Shown here: positions 1 to 11,600 of the stretch, one piece after another
Layout of the letters: each line of letters opens with the position of its first letter
Numbering within the stretch: the first letter of the stretch is position 1
From: Rheum nobile
Taxonomy: Eukaryota > Streptophyta > Magnoliopsida > Caryophyllales > Polygonaceae
Direction of reading: 5' to 3'
Assembly: GCA_027886185.1 (NCBI GenBank)
Contig: WOAB01000843.1
Span: forward strand, 1-64,000
Length of the DNA stretch: 64,000 nucleotides
Notes under the pieces: model-generated
Databases searched by the model: none
Seen by the model: only the letters and a program-made list of their open reading frames with translations
Told to the model about the DNA's origin: nothing
Position numbers and translations under genes: made by a program

Positions 1-459
1 TGAAATGATTTCCTAAAGCTTGAAGGAGCTCCAGAGGAAGGCTTCTAAGCTTCAGAAGTTTTTGTGAGTTTCTCACACATGAGAGTCTGAATTGTCATGC
101 CTCAAAACAAATGAGGGCTTTGCCTTTTATAGAGAAAGGGAGAGTCTGATTTTCTTTGTCCGTACCAATTTTTGGTACTAGTTCTTCACGGGTGAGTTCT
201 CCTGTTTGAGTGGAGTCTGAGCGGTCTTTTGTCTCTTGCATAAAAGTGGGGCATGTTCTTCTGATGGGCCTATCCTTCTGATGGACTATTCCGTTGTGTC
301 TTGGTGTGTCTATTGTCTTGTGATGGGTATTTGAGCCTTTGATTTGTTTGGCTCTTCTTCCTTCTTGAGATGGGCATATTGTCTTATGAGATCTACTTCT
401 TGAGTCTTTTATCAAATAGCAAGATGTTCAAAGGAGGTAATTAAAAACAGGCTAGATTA
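1..459 (-). other. Viral noncoding fragment, component-B type
   Basis: This stretch matches the B noncoding region near 6760-7150 and the promoter-proximal leader near 12620-12770. It contains a TATA box and one partial enhancer unit. It shares B-specific wording with 6925-7130. The window begins inside it, so more viral DNA probably lies to the left. The small ORF that can be drawn here is a shadow of repeat sequence. Confidence 0.75.
123..132 (-). promoter_or_regulatory. Viral TATA box (left fragment)
   Basis: On the minus strand the sequence reads CTATAAAAGG, at the same place relative to flanking repeats as the boxes at 765-774 and 12745-12754. It is a third copy of the pararetroviral promoter core. 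Confidence 0.6.
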
Positions 460-764
460 GTAATGTACAGTGACTTTTGAACAGTAACTTATAAATAGTA
501 AAAATAAGAACAATGAACAGTAAACGTAATAGTGACTATTCTGGAAAACTTAATAATAAAAGCAGGGAGAGAAATATGAACTGGAAAACATAGGACTTTT
601 ATAAGATCATAATAAACTTACAAGGACTATTGTCGTAACTTGAAATGATTTCCTAAAGCTTGAAGGAGCTCCAGAGGAAGGCTTCTAAGCTTCAGAAGTT
701 TTTTGTGAGTTTCTCAACACATGAGAGTCTGAATTGTGATGCCTCAAAACAAATGAGGGCTTTG
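460..764 (-). other. Viral leader fragment downstream of A1 promoter
   Basis: The sequence matches 12441-12744, the transcribed leader just downstream of the component A promoter. It stops at about 460, before the primer-binding site would be reached, and is joined to a B-type noncoding fragment. The A1 transcript leader is therefore truncated here. Confidence 0.7.
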
Positions 765-774
765 CCTTTTATAG
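765..774 (-). promoter_or_regulatory. Viral TATA box (A1 3' noncoding region)
   Basis: CTATAAAAGG on the minus strand, about 75 bp downstream in viral sense of the 38-bp repeat array. Transcription would start near 740 and run toward position 1. Confidence 0.65.
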
Positions 775-850
775 AAAAAAAGGGAGAGTCTGATTTCTTT
801 GTCCGTACCAATTTTTGGTACTATTCTTCACGGGTGGAGTCTCCTGTTGT

Positions 851-1003
851 GAGTGGAGTACTGAGTTGGTTTCTTCTGTCTTCTTGCCTTGGGTGGAGTG
901 CTGAGCTGGTCTTTTGTCTTCTTGCCTTGAGTGGAGTGCTGAGCTGGTCTTTTGTCTTCTTGTCTTGAGTGGAATGCTGAGCTGGTCTTTTGTCTTCTTG
1001 CAA
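851..1003 (-). repeat. 38-bp tandem repeats upstream of viral TATA (A1)
   Basis: Four head-to-tail units of 38-40 bp, the first more diverged, built around a CAGCTCAGCACTCCACTC core on the minus strand. They lie immediately upstream of the viral TATA box, where an enhancer is expected. The same array occurs at 12833-12986, with three units at 6811-6926. Confidence 0.75.
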
Positions 1004-1242
1004 AAAAGTGGGCATGTTCTTCTGATGGGCCTATCCTTCGATGGACCTATTCTTCTTTCGTTGTGTCTTGATGGGTATTTGAGCTTTTTGATTTGTTGGG
1101 CTCTACTTCCTTCTTGATGATGGGCCTATTGTCTTATGAGATCTACTTTTTGAGTCTTTATCAAATTAATAAGATGTTCAAAGGAGATAATCTAAACAGG
1201 TTGGATTACCCCCGGAGATGAAAACAAAAAATGAAAACAAAA

Positions 1243-1402
1243 AAACTTTCTTTTTCTCTTCTTTTCTTTTTTTTTCTTTTTCTCTTCTTTTCTTTTCTTT
1301 TCTTTTTCTCTTTCTTTTTCTTTTTACTTTTCTCTTCTTTTTCTCTACTTTTCTCTTCTTTTTCTCTTTTTTTTTTTTTTCTTTTCTTTTCTTTCTTGCT
1401 GA
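1243..1402 (-). repeat. Polypurine tract after ORF2A (A1)
   Basis: About 160 bp almost purely of A and G on the minus strand (AAAAAG and GAAAA runs), directly after the ORF2A stop. In reverse-transcribing viruses a polypurine tract primes plus-strand DNA; this one is unusually long. The same tract follows the second ORF in A2 and, shorter, in B. Confidence 0.6.
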
Positions 1403-1446
1403 ACAGATAGAACTATTATTGTTTACCTTAGCGTAGGGTTCTTGTG

Positions 1447-2619
1447 CTAGGTGTCTCTATGAGTGTCGGGAATGCTTATGTCATCCCAGTCTTCGGTGTC
1501 AAGCATATCTCATCTTCTTGTTTAAAACTCATCTTCCAGGGAAATGAATTTTCGCCAATCCGCAAACTGGCCATCCCCGCTGAAAGGTAGCCATATTCTC
1601 CATTTATCTGGAACCCAGATTTGTGTATAATGTCCTTCTGCTGCCAATCTACACGCCTTCCATCCACTGTAGAGGTATGCATTTTTGTAGAAGAAGGAAA
1701 CGTCTTGGTGGCGCCTATAGAGCTCATGTTCCTCGTGTATTGTAAAGTTGGTGGGTAGCAGACCTACCCAGTCTCTCCAGTCTTCATCCTTTGAAACACC
1801 ATGGGAGAAACATATAACCTTTTTTGACGGAATCATGGTGAATTCCGTTACTTTTGGGAGGGTAGCTTGGACGTAGGCAACTGTTGGACCAAAGTTGCCA
1901 TGTTACTTCCTATTAACAGGAACTTTTCTCCAAAGGCCTGCAGGATCTCTTCTATTCTTCCTTCAATATTGGGTAGGAAACTGATACTGTGGACCATACC
2001 TAGGTGGAAGAATTTTAGAATAAGGTCTTTGGGCATGGTGCAAGTGTTTAGGTAAAGGAGGATCTTCAGAAGTCCGCCTGTCATCATTGTTGAGCCCCCT
2101 GCTATTGGTTTAATAGTAGAGAATTGCCGAACAGTGACTCCCTTGAATTTCCACCCTGGTTCACCGAAGTACATTTGGATAAGCTCTTTCTGAGCTTGTA
2201 TAAGGTCTGCCAAATGGCCTTCTTCTGTTTTTTTGTATTAGAACCTCTTTTCCCTGGGGCCAGGCATCAAGGAGTGGTGTAAGTGCTTCTTGTGTTGGTG
2301 TGTCGAGGAGACGAGTTTGGAGATTCTTCCAACGTCTACCTGTAGCAATGGTTAGTTGTTCACCCAAATCTTTTTCCCTTTTTTCTTTCTCTCTTATCAC
2401 ATTTCCATATACGTGGAAGTGGATACTGAGTGTATTTAAGGCTTGTACTTTTTCTTGGCTGCATGGGCATAGTAGGAAGCCTCCAAATGTTATTCAGCAA
2501 ACCAAGTTGTTCTGTGGAGAGCAAAAGTCCTTGTAGCGGTCTGAAGTTGCTTTTGGCTGTAACTTGGGAGGAAGGTGAAGGTAAAACCTTTTCCTTCCTT
2601 TGCGGGAGGGAGATCTCAT
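1447..2619 (-). pseudogene. ORF2A of component A, copy 1, frameshifted
   Basis: This is the counterpart of the intact 391-codon frame at 13446-14621 and is almost identical to it at the base level. Several one-base length changes, mostly in homopolymers (near 2230, 2450, 2465, 2600, 1895 and 1520), split it into short frames. The product has no family I can recognise; see the intact copy. The near absence of substitutions next to so many single-base indels makes consensus sequencing error a real alternative to biological decay. Confidence 0.8.
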
Positions 2620-2723
2620 TTTTAAAACCTGAAACTTTAAAACAAGTTAGAAATCACTGTATGTCTGTGACACTGTAGGGATTTGAAAGAGTTTAATGTT
2701 ACAAGTACTCTTGTTAAAATGTT

Positions 2724-5700
2724 TTAGGTTCTGCTAACAGATGCAGACTGTAGGGTAGATATATCATTATGTTCACCGCAGCAATGAACTTAAAACTAAT
2801 CCTTTTTTCCATTACTGTGTATGTAGGCCAAATCTATCAACAGTGAACGGACAGATTTGTGTCAGGAAGGGTGTTCCTAGGATTATTTGCTGATTTAAGC
2901 TTTTATTAATATGAAGGAGTTGTGGAAACAATGTTTCTCATTACAAATAGAGGCTTTAGGGATCTTGTAACTAAGGTTCATACGACTACCACTAGCATCA
3001 AGAATTTTTTCACGATCTTGTGGTAATACTTTGAAGGGATTATTCCTTCACAGATACAGTTTAGATCTGCTCCACTGTCAATGAGAGCAACTGTAGAAAG
3101 AGTGAAGTCTTCTATTTTTATGGTAATATGAACATACCATTTTTGAAAGTTGATCTTGTTTATGGCCGCAATAAAAGAATCTTCAATGACGGGATGTTCT
3201 TCTTCATTTTGTTGAGAACGGGGGCTGGAGTAAGGGTTTTTAGAAAATTCTAGGTGAGCTATTCTAGCTTCAAGTTCAAGATCTTTGGTCTCATTTAGTA
3301 ATAATTGTTGGTTAAGGGATCCTATGTCTTTTTTGATTTTATTGACTTCAGCTTGTAGGTCTTTCAAGGTAATGGAGGAAAATATCTTAGTAGGTGATTT
3401 TTTATTAATAATTTTGGATATGCTAAAAGGTTCTTCAAGTTGGGGTTGTTGTTCTTTAAATATTAGTTCTTTTAGCTTCATGAAGTATTCTCGTTTATTT
3501 GAGGATCTTCAAGGGTATCGATAAGCTCTAAAAGGGCCTCTCTTTCATCACTTTTGGTGATAACATTGCAGAATTGGGTTGTTCCTGAATCCTCAGTTTC
3601 TGAAGTATCAGGGGCATAAAATTCATTCTCAGAATCCTCCAAAAGGATTTTAGTGAGTCTATCTTTTAGGGTACTATCATCTTGACAGATTTCATTGATC
3701 TTTTGTTTGAGACTGCAATTGTCTGCCTTATGGCCTGGTTTCCGCATTTAAAACAGATAATCTTTTTATTAGTCTGTCTTGGTTGGAATTTCCTTCTAGG
3801 TGGGTAACTAGGCCTTTCATAATTATTATCAAACTTTCTGTGTTTATTTTTATGACCCTTTTATATTTATAAGAAGGGGGTTCTATTTTGGCAAGGCCAA
3901 AAGCCTCACAGAAGTTACCTAGTTCTTTTCTTCTAGATCCTTTTTCTCTACCATATTTGGCCTGGATTTTTAATTCGGAGCAAAGGGCTAACCCTTCTTT
4001 TTGACAAAAGCCGTTAATTGGCCATAGGTCATATCTTTCCAAGGAATTTCTTCTGTTTGAATTTCATCTTTTATTTTCTGGATTATCCTATCAGCAAATA
4101 AGTTGGGAAGACCAGTAACAAATCTTTCTTTCCAATATCCCTTATTGCAATCATTTCTTTTGTAGACGTAGGACAGGAAAACATCTTTATACCATCTATA
4201 GTCACTAAGGGTCTTACATCTTAGATTAGAAAGGATCTCTCTATTGGCTTGGATTTCCTCCCTAGGGTTGCCTATGAAGTGCATACTTATGGTGTATATA
4301 AGTTGGTGGACAGGTTCTGGTTCACCATTATCATTGGTAAAATCTAGGATCTCTTCTCTTTGAAAAGAGGATAAAGCATTATCCCACCAATTTCTAAGCT
4401 GGCCTGTAAATCCAGTAGTTAAAAGTGAAAAATAGGTTTTGGGGTCTTTTCTACCAACTGTATAGGCTACATTAGCCATACCCATTTCTTGTAAGGTATT
4501 AAGTATTTCATGTTCGGATTTTCCATCTATATTCCATTCATAGATAGATTGTCCATTATAATCTGTGGATCTAAACTTAGATCTCTCTTCATATTGAAGG
4601 TCAGGAGGAGTAGGTCTAGGATAGAAGTTTCTAGTGTCTGTGTTCCTAAATATTTTTCTGTGTGCTTGAGGTCTATCATGGTTGTTTCTTATCCTATTAA
4701 TGGTAATGGGGTTTTCCTCAAAGCAGGTTTGTAAGGTTTCAATTGCCTTATCACCAGATGGGCAATCTTCTCTTTCAGAGTTGTCTGAGGAACTGCTTGA
4801 GTTTGTGTTGGAACAATTGTTACAGTCCTCGATACAATTAATCGTAACATTTTTTAATTTTTGATCGATTAATTCTATGAGACTAAGAGAAGGATTAAGG
4901 GAAGTGTTACTAATGATCTCCTTTTTTATCCCCTGAATTTGAAAATGAGGTCTAGAGATGTCTTTAGGGAATTTGATAGTTTCCGTACTGATTTTATCAT
5001 GTATTAATTCAACTTGTTCGGCTATTGTGTGGAGGATTTGGTTAGAATAGTTGTGTTGTTGATGTATTTTCTTAACATCTTCTAGGGTAGCGGGACTGTT
5101 GTCTGGAGTACCAATTCTAGGATTTTTGAAAGGTTCAGCAGGAACCTCTCCATCTTTTGTAATAATTTTTATTCCTTGTAGAGGAGGATGGACACTTTGT
5201 GTAGATCCTGAGGGTAAAAGATTCCAGGTTTTTGTTAACCTTGTTTGGACATCTATGGATTTCTGTTCTAAAGGGTTTTCTATTCCCTGAATCTTAAGGT
5301 AATTAGGAAACCATGTGAAGAATAAGATATTGATCCTATATTTTTCCATATCAGAATACCATAATTCTCTTATTTTATCTCTGACTATTTTGTCTATTTT
5401 CAAAAACCAAACTTTCTTGATCCTGTTTTCAATGGAATCAAAGTCTTTTCTTAGATAATCTTTGTTTATTGTAAAGTCCATTTTGGTGATAACATTTATG
5501 GAGGAGTATCTTCCCATATCACTCTGAGTAGGTGAAGAGGGAAAAGATTCCTCTGACTTTTGTTCAGTAACAGGGTTAGGAATGGGACTACTAAATTCAA
5601 CCTTAACTGAATGGTCTTTTATAGAATGGTCTCTAGCAGTATAGAGGGACTCAGAGAAAGAGTTTCTTGAAGGGAAAGGATGGGGATTTCTGGGTATAGG

Positions 5701-6537
5701 TCTAAAAGATTTAGTGGAATTGAATCTTATAAGGACCCTACCATCACCACTTTCTTCTATCTGGGAAATGTCTGTTTTTTCGAGATCTTCCGGAGGACAA
5801 TCATGTCTTAGTTCCAGAGCTTCTGGTATAGTGATGTCCTCCCATTTTATCAGTTTGGGAGTGAAGGTTGTAGATCTTTCGGCTTCTAGTTGTAGGAGGA
5901 TAGTCTCTCCTCTAGGGACAGGAGGAACTATACACTTAGGATCTGTGCAGGAACTTAGGATTTTGTAGTGGAGTCGGTAGATAATGACAAAGTTTTTAGA
6001 AAGATTTTTGAACCCCTTTTTAAGGAGCTTAATATCAAGAGTAAGAGTACTACTGATTCTAGGGTCTGTCATATCAACTGTAAAATTTGGAGAACAGTTG
6101 AAGAAGATTGGGCCATTACAGATATTGGTTTGAATAACAGCAATTAAAGAGTCTTTGTAAGAAAGGAGCCTGTCGTCTCTAAGGGCAATAAAGACTGGGG
6201 TGTCTATGCCTAATCTGGCTAAAGGCTTAAGAGCAACTTGAATTAGGCCTATGTGGATATATCTATAATTCTTTTTTAGATATTCATCAATAGCTATAGA
6301 GGATAATAATTGAAGAGTCAGTTGTTCTTTGTCTAAACTGAGTGTTTCTTCATGACTTTTAACACTAAAGGCTGTTTTAAAGTCTGTCCATCCTATTCTG
6401 TAAATAGATTGTATAGACTGTTGTGGTATGTTCCAATCATTATTATTTTCTTCATACAGATTTTCATTACTATGGACGACTGGGGTGCTAGATGAACTAG
6501 AACCTCTATGCAGCATCCGCCTAAATTGTAGGGCCAT
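2724..6537 (-). pseudogene. Component A ORF1, copy 1: movement-coat-protease polyprotein, frameshifted
   Basis: The frame starts at the MALQFRRM methionine (6537) and stays open for 849 codons to 3988. Residues 1-76 are shared with component B. A 30K-type movement protein spans roughly residues 77-340, followed by a linker and the coat core from about residue 650. One-base deletions near 4000, 3860, 3740, 3500 and 3020 then break it; beyond them lie the zinc knuckle, a coiled-coil linker and the retropepsin motif DSGAD. The frame would end at 2724, before any reverse transcriptase. The knuckle's first Cys codon survives here (3753-3755), but a base is missing inside the motif. Confidence 0.85.
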
Positions 6538-6747
6538 AATTAGTTACGTTTCAGGAACTATTTATCTTAATCGTATGTTTTATTGTTACTAAATGGCGTG
6601 GGACCATCGGCCTGGAACACCCTGGGACTACCTCGTCAAGCGGGCTTACCAACGGACTTACGACTAAAACCAAACACGCACGGTCTAGTAACAGTAAAAA
6701 GTTCGACCTTGGTAAACAGTAACTGAAGGCGTAAGTAACTATAATAC
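6538..6747 (-). other. Shared viral leader segment before A1 ORF1
   Basis: This segment appears identical base for base to 12092-12299 ahead of component B ORF1, giving A and B a common region across leader and start codon. It ends abruptly at 6747, where B-type noncoding sequence begins. The primer site and TATA box that should lie upstream are missing. Confidence 0.8.
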
Positions 6748-7301
6748 CTGATTTTCTTTGTCCGTACCAATTTTTGGTACTATTTCTTCACGGGTGGAGT
6801 CTCCTGTTGTGAGTGGAGCACTGAGTTGGTTTCTTCTGTCTTCTTGCCTTGGGAGGAGTGCTGAGCTGGTCTTTTGTCTCGTTGTCTTGAGTGGAGTGCT
6901 GAGCTGGTCTTTTGTCTTCTTGCATAAAAGTGGGCATGTTCTTCTGATGGGCCTATCCTTCTGATGGACCTATTCCGTTGTGTCTTGATGGTGGGTCTAT
7001 TGTCTTGTGATGGGTATTTGAGCCTTTTGATTTGTTGGGCTCTTCTTCCTTCTTGATGATGGGCCTATTGTCTTATGAGATCTACTTCTTGAGTCTTTTA
7101 TCAAATTAGCAAGATGTTCAAAGGAGGTAATTTAAAAACAGGCTAGATTACCCCCTGAAATGAAAACATAAAGTGAAAACATAAGAACTTTCTTTTTCTT
7201 TTTCTTTTTCTTTTTCTCTTCTTTTTTCTTTTCTTCTTTTTCTTTTTCTCTTCTTTTTTCTTTTCTTTCTTGCTGAACAGATAGAACTATTTTTTGTTTA
7301 C
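6748..7301 (-). other. Component B 3' noncoding region
   Basis: In viral order it holds a polypurine tract (about 7190-7270), a spacer, and three 38-bp repeat units (6811-6926). It then runs straight into the A1 leader at 6747. About 470 bp present in the intact arrangement (12300-12768), including the TATA box and primer-binding site, is absent. This copy of B therefore has no downstream promoter core of its own. Confidence 0.75.
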
Positions 7302-7439
7302 CTAAGCGTAGGGATCTTGTGCGAACTGTTCTGGATCATCCGCCGGAGAAGGGGACGGAGTGGCGTCAGGATCATCGCAGCTATTGGTAATACTTTGCTT
7401 TTCTTGAGCCATGTATTTTTGAAAGGCTTGAAAGGCTTC
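7302..7439 (-). other. In-frame continuation of ORF2B beyond the amber codon
   Basis: After TAG 7440-7442 the same frame runs on to TAG 7302-7304, Gln-rich then Asp/Pro-rich. Its end coincides with the place where ORF2A and ORF2B regain shared sequence (CCCTACGCT). The intact ancestor probably had a product of about 402 residues. Confidence 0.5.
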
Positions 7440-8510
7440 CTATTGTTTCAGTTGCTCGAGCTGGTTTTTTGAAAGGGTAGGAGAAGGGTTCTTTTGTGGA
7501 GAAGGGTTCTTTTGTGGAGGAGGAGTAGGAGCTGAAGTAGTGGCTTTGACTGTTGTATCATTAATTGACAGTCTCTGGCCTTTCTGCTGGAAAAACAGTT
7601 CTACTTTTGCAACTGTTATAGTGGAAATAATGAACTTTTCCCACCAACGGACTTTGAAACGGCGACAAAGTGTGAGGGGATAGCTTTGTGGTTGAATTTG
7701 CAGGGTCTCATAAGTCCAGCAAAAGATCCATGCTATACCAAAATCGCTGTGGAAGCGAAGAGATTTTGTGAAGGTCCTGTCTTTGGCATGAAAAAGGTAG
7801 GTTGAATAGGCTCTTTGTATTTTTTCTGGGTAAATTTTCTCTGAGGCTCCATAAGTAATCCACCACTCATAGAACCAAATTGGGAAACCTTGGGGGCAGT
7901 GTTTGTCAAAAAAGAAGAACCATGAATGATTAAAAGGCCTAAGTAGGAAGGTTCTTTCCCACGCATCTTTGTAGTCTTGGTAAGAATACCCTGGGAGATT
8001 AGGAATGGCATTTGGAAGGGAGAAGGACTTTAGGGTCCAGGGGTCAGTCCAGTCAGAGGAGACCAAGACATTGAGTATCTTGCATTTTGAGAAGGAGATG
8101 CGTGAGGGGTCTATTGTACACATGGTGTGAGATATTTCTGCCGAGCCAGAGTCAACTAGGATGAATTCATAGAATTTTTGGGTCTTTGAGGGGGTATCTG
8201 AGAACCAATGAAGGGTAGGAGGAAAGAGTCTTTTTGTGTAAAATTCCAGCTGGTCTTTTGAGATGGGAGAATGTTCTGGTGTGAGGTAGACTGAAGTAAT
8301 AGGATGTGGTTTAAGGAAATATTGGAAGAAAGAACTGTCCCTTTTGGGATCTATTTTGACAGGAGTCTTTGGTGCCCCAAGGGCTTGGTTGTAGGGGAGA
8401 GCTGGGAAGTTTGAGAGAGCTTGGAATCTATTATGCATCGGGACCAAAGAGGAAGAGGAAGATGGACTGATGTAGTCCTGGGGAGTCTGTTTTCTGTCTT
8501 TAGGATCCAT
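7440..8510 (-). CDS. ORF2B of component B, unknown function
   Basis: A 356-codon frame starting at ATG 8510, 15 bp after the stop of a small upstream ORF. The N-terminus is Ser-rich, the middle is rich in aromatic residues (Trp, Phe, Tyr), and the C-terminus is a Pro/Lys repeat ahead of a Leu/Gln tail. I recognise no catalytic motif. It occupies the same slot as ORF2A but is not visibly related to it. The frame ends at TAG 7440-7442, yet 45 further codons stay open in the same frame to a second TAG at 7302-7304. The first stop may be a Gln-to-amber mutation. A second ORF after the polyprotein is the florendovirus-like layout. Confidence 0.75.
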   Translation of the reverse strand: MDPKDRKQTPQDYISPSSSSSLVPMHNRFQALSNFPALPYNQALGAPKTPVKIDPKRDSSFFQYFLKPHPITSVYLTPEHSPISKDQLEFYTKRLFPPTLHWFSDTPSKTQKFYEFILVDSGSAEISHTMCTIDPSRISFSKCKILNVLVSSDWTDPWTLKSFSLPNAIPNLPGYSYQDYKDAWERTFLLRPFNHSWFFFFDKHCPQGFPIWFYEWWITYGASEKIYPEKIQRAYSTYLFHAKDRTFTKSLRFHSDFGIAWIFCWTYETLQIQPQSYPLTLCRRFKVRWWEKFIISTITVAKVELFFQQKGQRLSINDTTVKATTSAPTPPPQKNPSPQKNPSPTLSKNQLEQLKQ

Positions 8511-8525
8511 TCCTGAGGCGGTCTT

Positions 8526-8681
8526 TTAAAGGAAGGTAAGCCTTTCTTTGACTTTCTTTTCGAGTTTTTGCAGAAACTGGCGAAGTGAAGGATCTTCGTA
8601 AAGCTCCAGTGTTTCTCTTATAGGTGGTATCCAGAGGCTTTGTTCAAGACGTGCTTTGCATCTTTTGTAATGATCTCTCAT
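8526..8681 (-). CDS. Small basic ORF between B ORF1 and ORF2B
   Basis: A 51-codon frame from ATG 8681 to TAA 8526-8528, Lys/Arg-rich with a predicted helical, Leu-rich C-terminal half. It lies 11 bp after the polyprotein stop and 15 bp before the ORF2B start, in the same frame as ORF2B. The frame is also open upstream across the polyprotein's end, so it could be a remnant of a longer or frameshifted product rather than a separate gene. No homology is recognised. Confidence 0.35.
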   Translation of the reverse strand: MRDHYKRCKARLEQSLWIPPIRETLELYEDPSLRQFLQKLEKKVKERLTFL

Positions 8682-8692
8682 GGACAGAAATC

Positions 8693-11600
8693 TTATGTCT
8701 CTGTGGTTTTCCCCTGTAAGAATTCTCTTGTGAGAAAGTCTGGTAAAGAGTTGTTTTTTCCTTTTATAAATTCTATTTTGAAGTCAAAAACTGAAACAAT
8801 AGCTTGCCATCTAGCAAAAATCTGTTTTGAAACAAGATTTTGAACATCTTTTTGCAAGATTTCTTTTGCTGATTGGCAGTCAACACGGAGGAGGAAATCT
8901 TTGTTATATAAATCATCTTGGAATTTAGAGATACAAGAGACAATAGATAGGACTTCTTTTTTTACAGTACTATAGTTCTTTTGTGGTCCAGACCAAACAC
9001 CAGAGTAGTATCTAACAAGGGTTTCTTTAGTTTGGTTAGGTAATCTTTGTTTGAGAATTCCGCCGAAGCCTAATTCTGAGGCGTCCGTTTCAACTATCAT
9101 AAAAGCAGAGGGGTGAGGAATACTAGCACAAGGTAAAGTTTTAACTTTTTCTTTGAGAAGTTGGATAACCTTGGTATGCTCAGTAGTCCAAGGAGGTGGA
9201 TTTTTCCTGAGTCTTTGAAACAGAGGGGCACAGATTTGTCTGAGGTTAGGGAAGAAATCAGAGATATAATTTAAACATCCAAGGAACCTTTGTAGTTGGT
9301 TTTTGTCTTTTATTTCATCAGGGAATTTGTTAGTAAACTCTATGCTTCTGTTTATAGGTTTGAATGTTTGGTTGAAGATGTTATGACCCAAGAACCTTAT
9401 CTGTATTTGGAATAATTTTATTTTTGAGGCCGAGACAGCCAACCCATTTTTCTCTATTATATATAAAAAAGTATTAAGGTGTTTGAAATGTTCTTCTATG
9501 CTATTAGAAAAGACTAGAACATCGTCAATATAGACTATAGTGAAACTAGAGTAAGGGTTGAAGATATCATTCATGATTTTTTGGAATTCTGAAGGAGCAT
9601 TTTTTAAGCCAAAAGGCATAACGTTCCATTCATAATGTCCAAAAGGAACTGTGAAGGCTGTTTTATACCTGTCTCTATTTTCTATTTGGATTTGCCAGAA
9701 ACCGCTTTTCATATCAAATTTAGAGTAGATCTTAGAATCAGAAAGTCTATTGAGGAGATCTCTTTTATTAGGAATGCGGTATCTAATCCATTGTAAAGCT
9801 TTATTCAAAGGTTTGTAGTTAATCACAAGTCTGGGGACTCCTCTTTCTTTTTCGGCTTGCTTATTAACATAGAAAGCTGCACAACTCCAGGGGGACTTGG
9901 AGGGTCTTATGAGTTGTTTCTTTAGAAGGGAGTCTATTTCTTGTTTGCAGAATTGTAGGAGTTCTTGGTTCATTTGGATGGGTCTAGCTTTGGTGGGAAT
10001 GTCTATTTCTTTGAAATCTTTTTCATAGGGGAGAGACACCTGATGCTTCTTTCTGTCCCAGAAGGCTGTGGGAGATTCAGAGCATACACGTTTTTTGAAT
10101 GATTCTTCCAGGATGAGAATCTGTTTTTGTAAACTAGGGTTTTTAAGTTTTTCTTCTATTTTAAGGTATGCTATTTCCATAACAAGGGAATGGATGAAGG
10201 ATCTTTTCTTAGTTATAAGATTCATGCTTTTGTTTACGGAAGAGGACTGTATAGTAGATATGTTTTTATGTATGACCGGAGAAATGAACTCAAAATTTAA
10301 TTTTTTACCTATAACAACAGTATGTATGCCATAAACATCTACTGTAAAAGGGTAAATTTGTGTTAGGAAGGGTGTTCCAAGGATTATGTCCTGGTTTAAG
10401 TCTTTTATTAATATGAAGGAATTGTTAAAACAATACTTATCATTACAAACAGAAGCTCTAGGGATCTTGTAGCTAAGGTTCATTCTACTACCGCTAGCAT
10501 CAAGGATCTTTTCATGACTTTTATGGTAATATTTTGAAGGAATTAGACCTTCACTAATACAGTTTAGATCTGCTCCGCTGTCTATTAGGGCGACAGTAGA
10601 AAGGACGAAGTCTTTTATTTTTATGGTAATATTAACATACCATTTCTGAACGTTGATCTTGTTTATAGAAGAGATAAGGGTCTGTTTAGTAAAGAGAGTT
10701 TTATTATCTTCTTGTTGTAACTTGGAATTATTGTTAAGGGTTTCAATGTCTTTTTTGAGTCTATTAACTTCAGTTTGCAGATCTTTTATAGTGATGGAGG
10801 AGAATGTTTTAGCAGGGGAATTTTTATTGATAAGTTCAGCGAGGGTCTCTTTATCATTACTTTTGGTGATGATATTACAGAATTGGGTTGTACCTGAATC
10901 ATCTGAGTTTGAAGAATTGAGGGCATGAATATCTTCCTTAGGGTCTTTCAAAAGGACTTTTGTAGGTCTATTTTTTAGAGTACTGTTATTACGACAAATT
11001 CTTTTGATTCTTTTGATCCAATTATCCATTTTCCTAGATTGATATCTTCTTATAGGTGGGTAATTAGATTTATCATACCTTTTTTTTGGATTAGGATTTT
11101 GTTTATTTTTATAAAAAGGAGGTTCAAACTCGTCTAAGTAAAAGGTCTTAGAGGAGTTATCTAATTTTTTCTTATCAGGAGGGTCATATTTCTTCTTAGC
11201 ATTTTCAGGACAATTACTAGGATCAGTATTGGTTTTATTATTACGTCCTTCAACATAGTTTAAGGACATGGTTCTTCTTTTACAATTAATTAATTTTAAG
11301 ACACTGAGAGAAGGGTTTAAAGAGGTGTATTTAAGAATTTTATTTTCTATTTTCTGAATTTGAAAATGAGGTCTAGATTTGTCCTGATTAATTTTGAAAG
11401 TTTCAGTAATGACTTGATCTTGTATATTCTTAACATCTTTAAAAGTTGCAAGACTGTTGTTAGAAATAATGACCCTAGGATTCTTAAGGGTCTTAGTAGG
11501 AATATCTTTATTTTTAGTAATAATTTCTAGTAAACGCGGATGAACACTTTGTGTAGATCCTGAAGGTAAAAGGTTCCAAATCTTAGTTAACTCATTTTGG

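Noticed and set aside
821..1015. Repetitive Gln/Lys/Ser frame on the minus strand (also 12671-12997)
   Set aside because: It translates the 38-bp noncoding repeats upstream of the TATA box; unit number varies and no start context fits the transcript.
1218..1436. Phe/Ser/Leu-rich frames on the plus strand across the pyrimidine tracts (also 13158-13409)
   Set aside because: They are translations of the viral polypurine tract in the wrong strand, with no domain.
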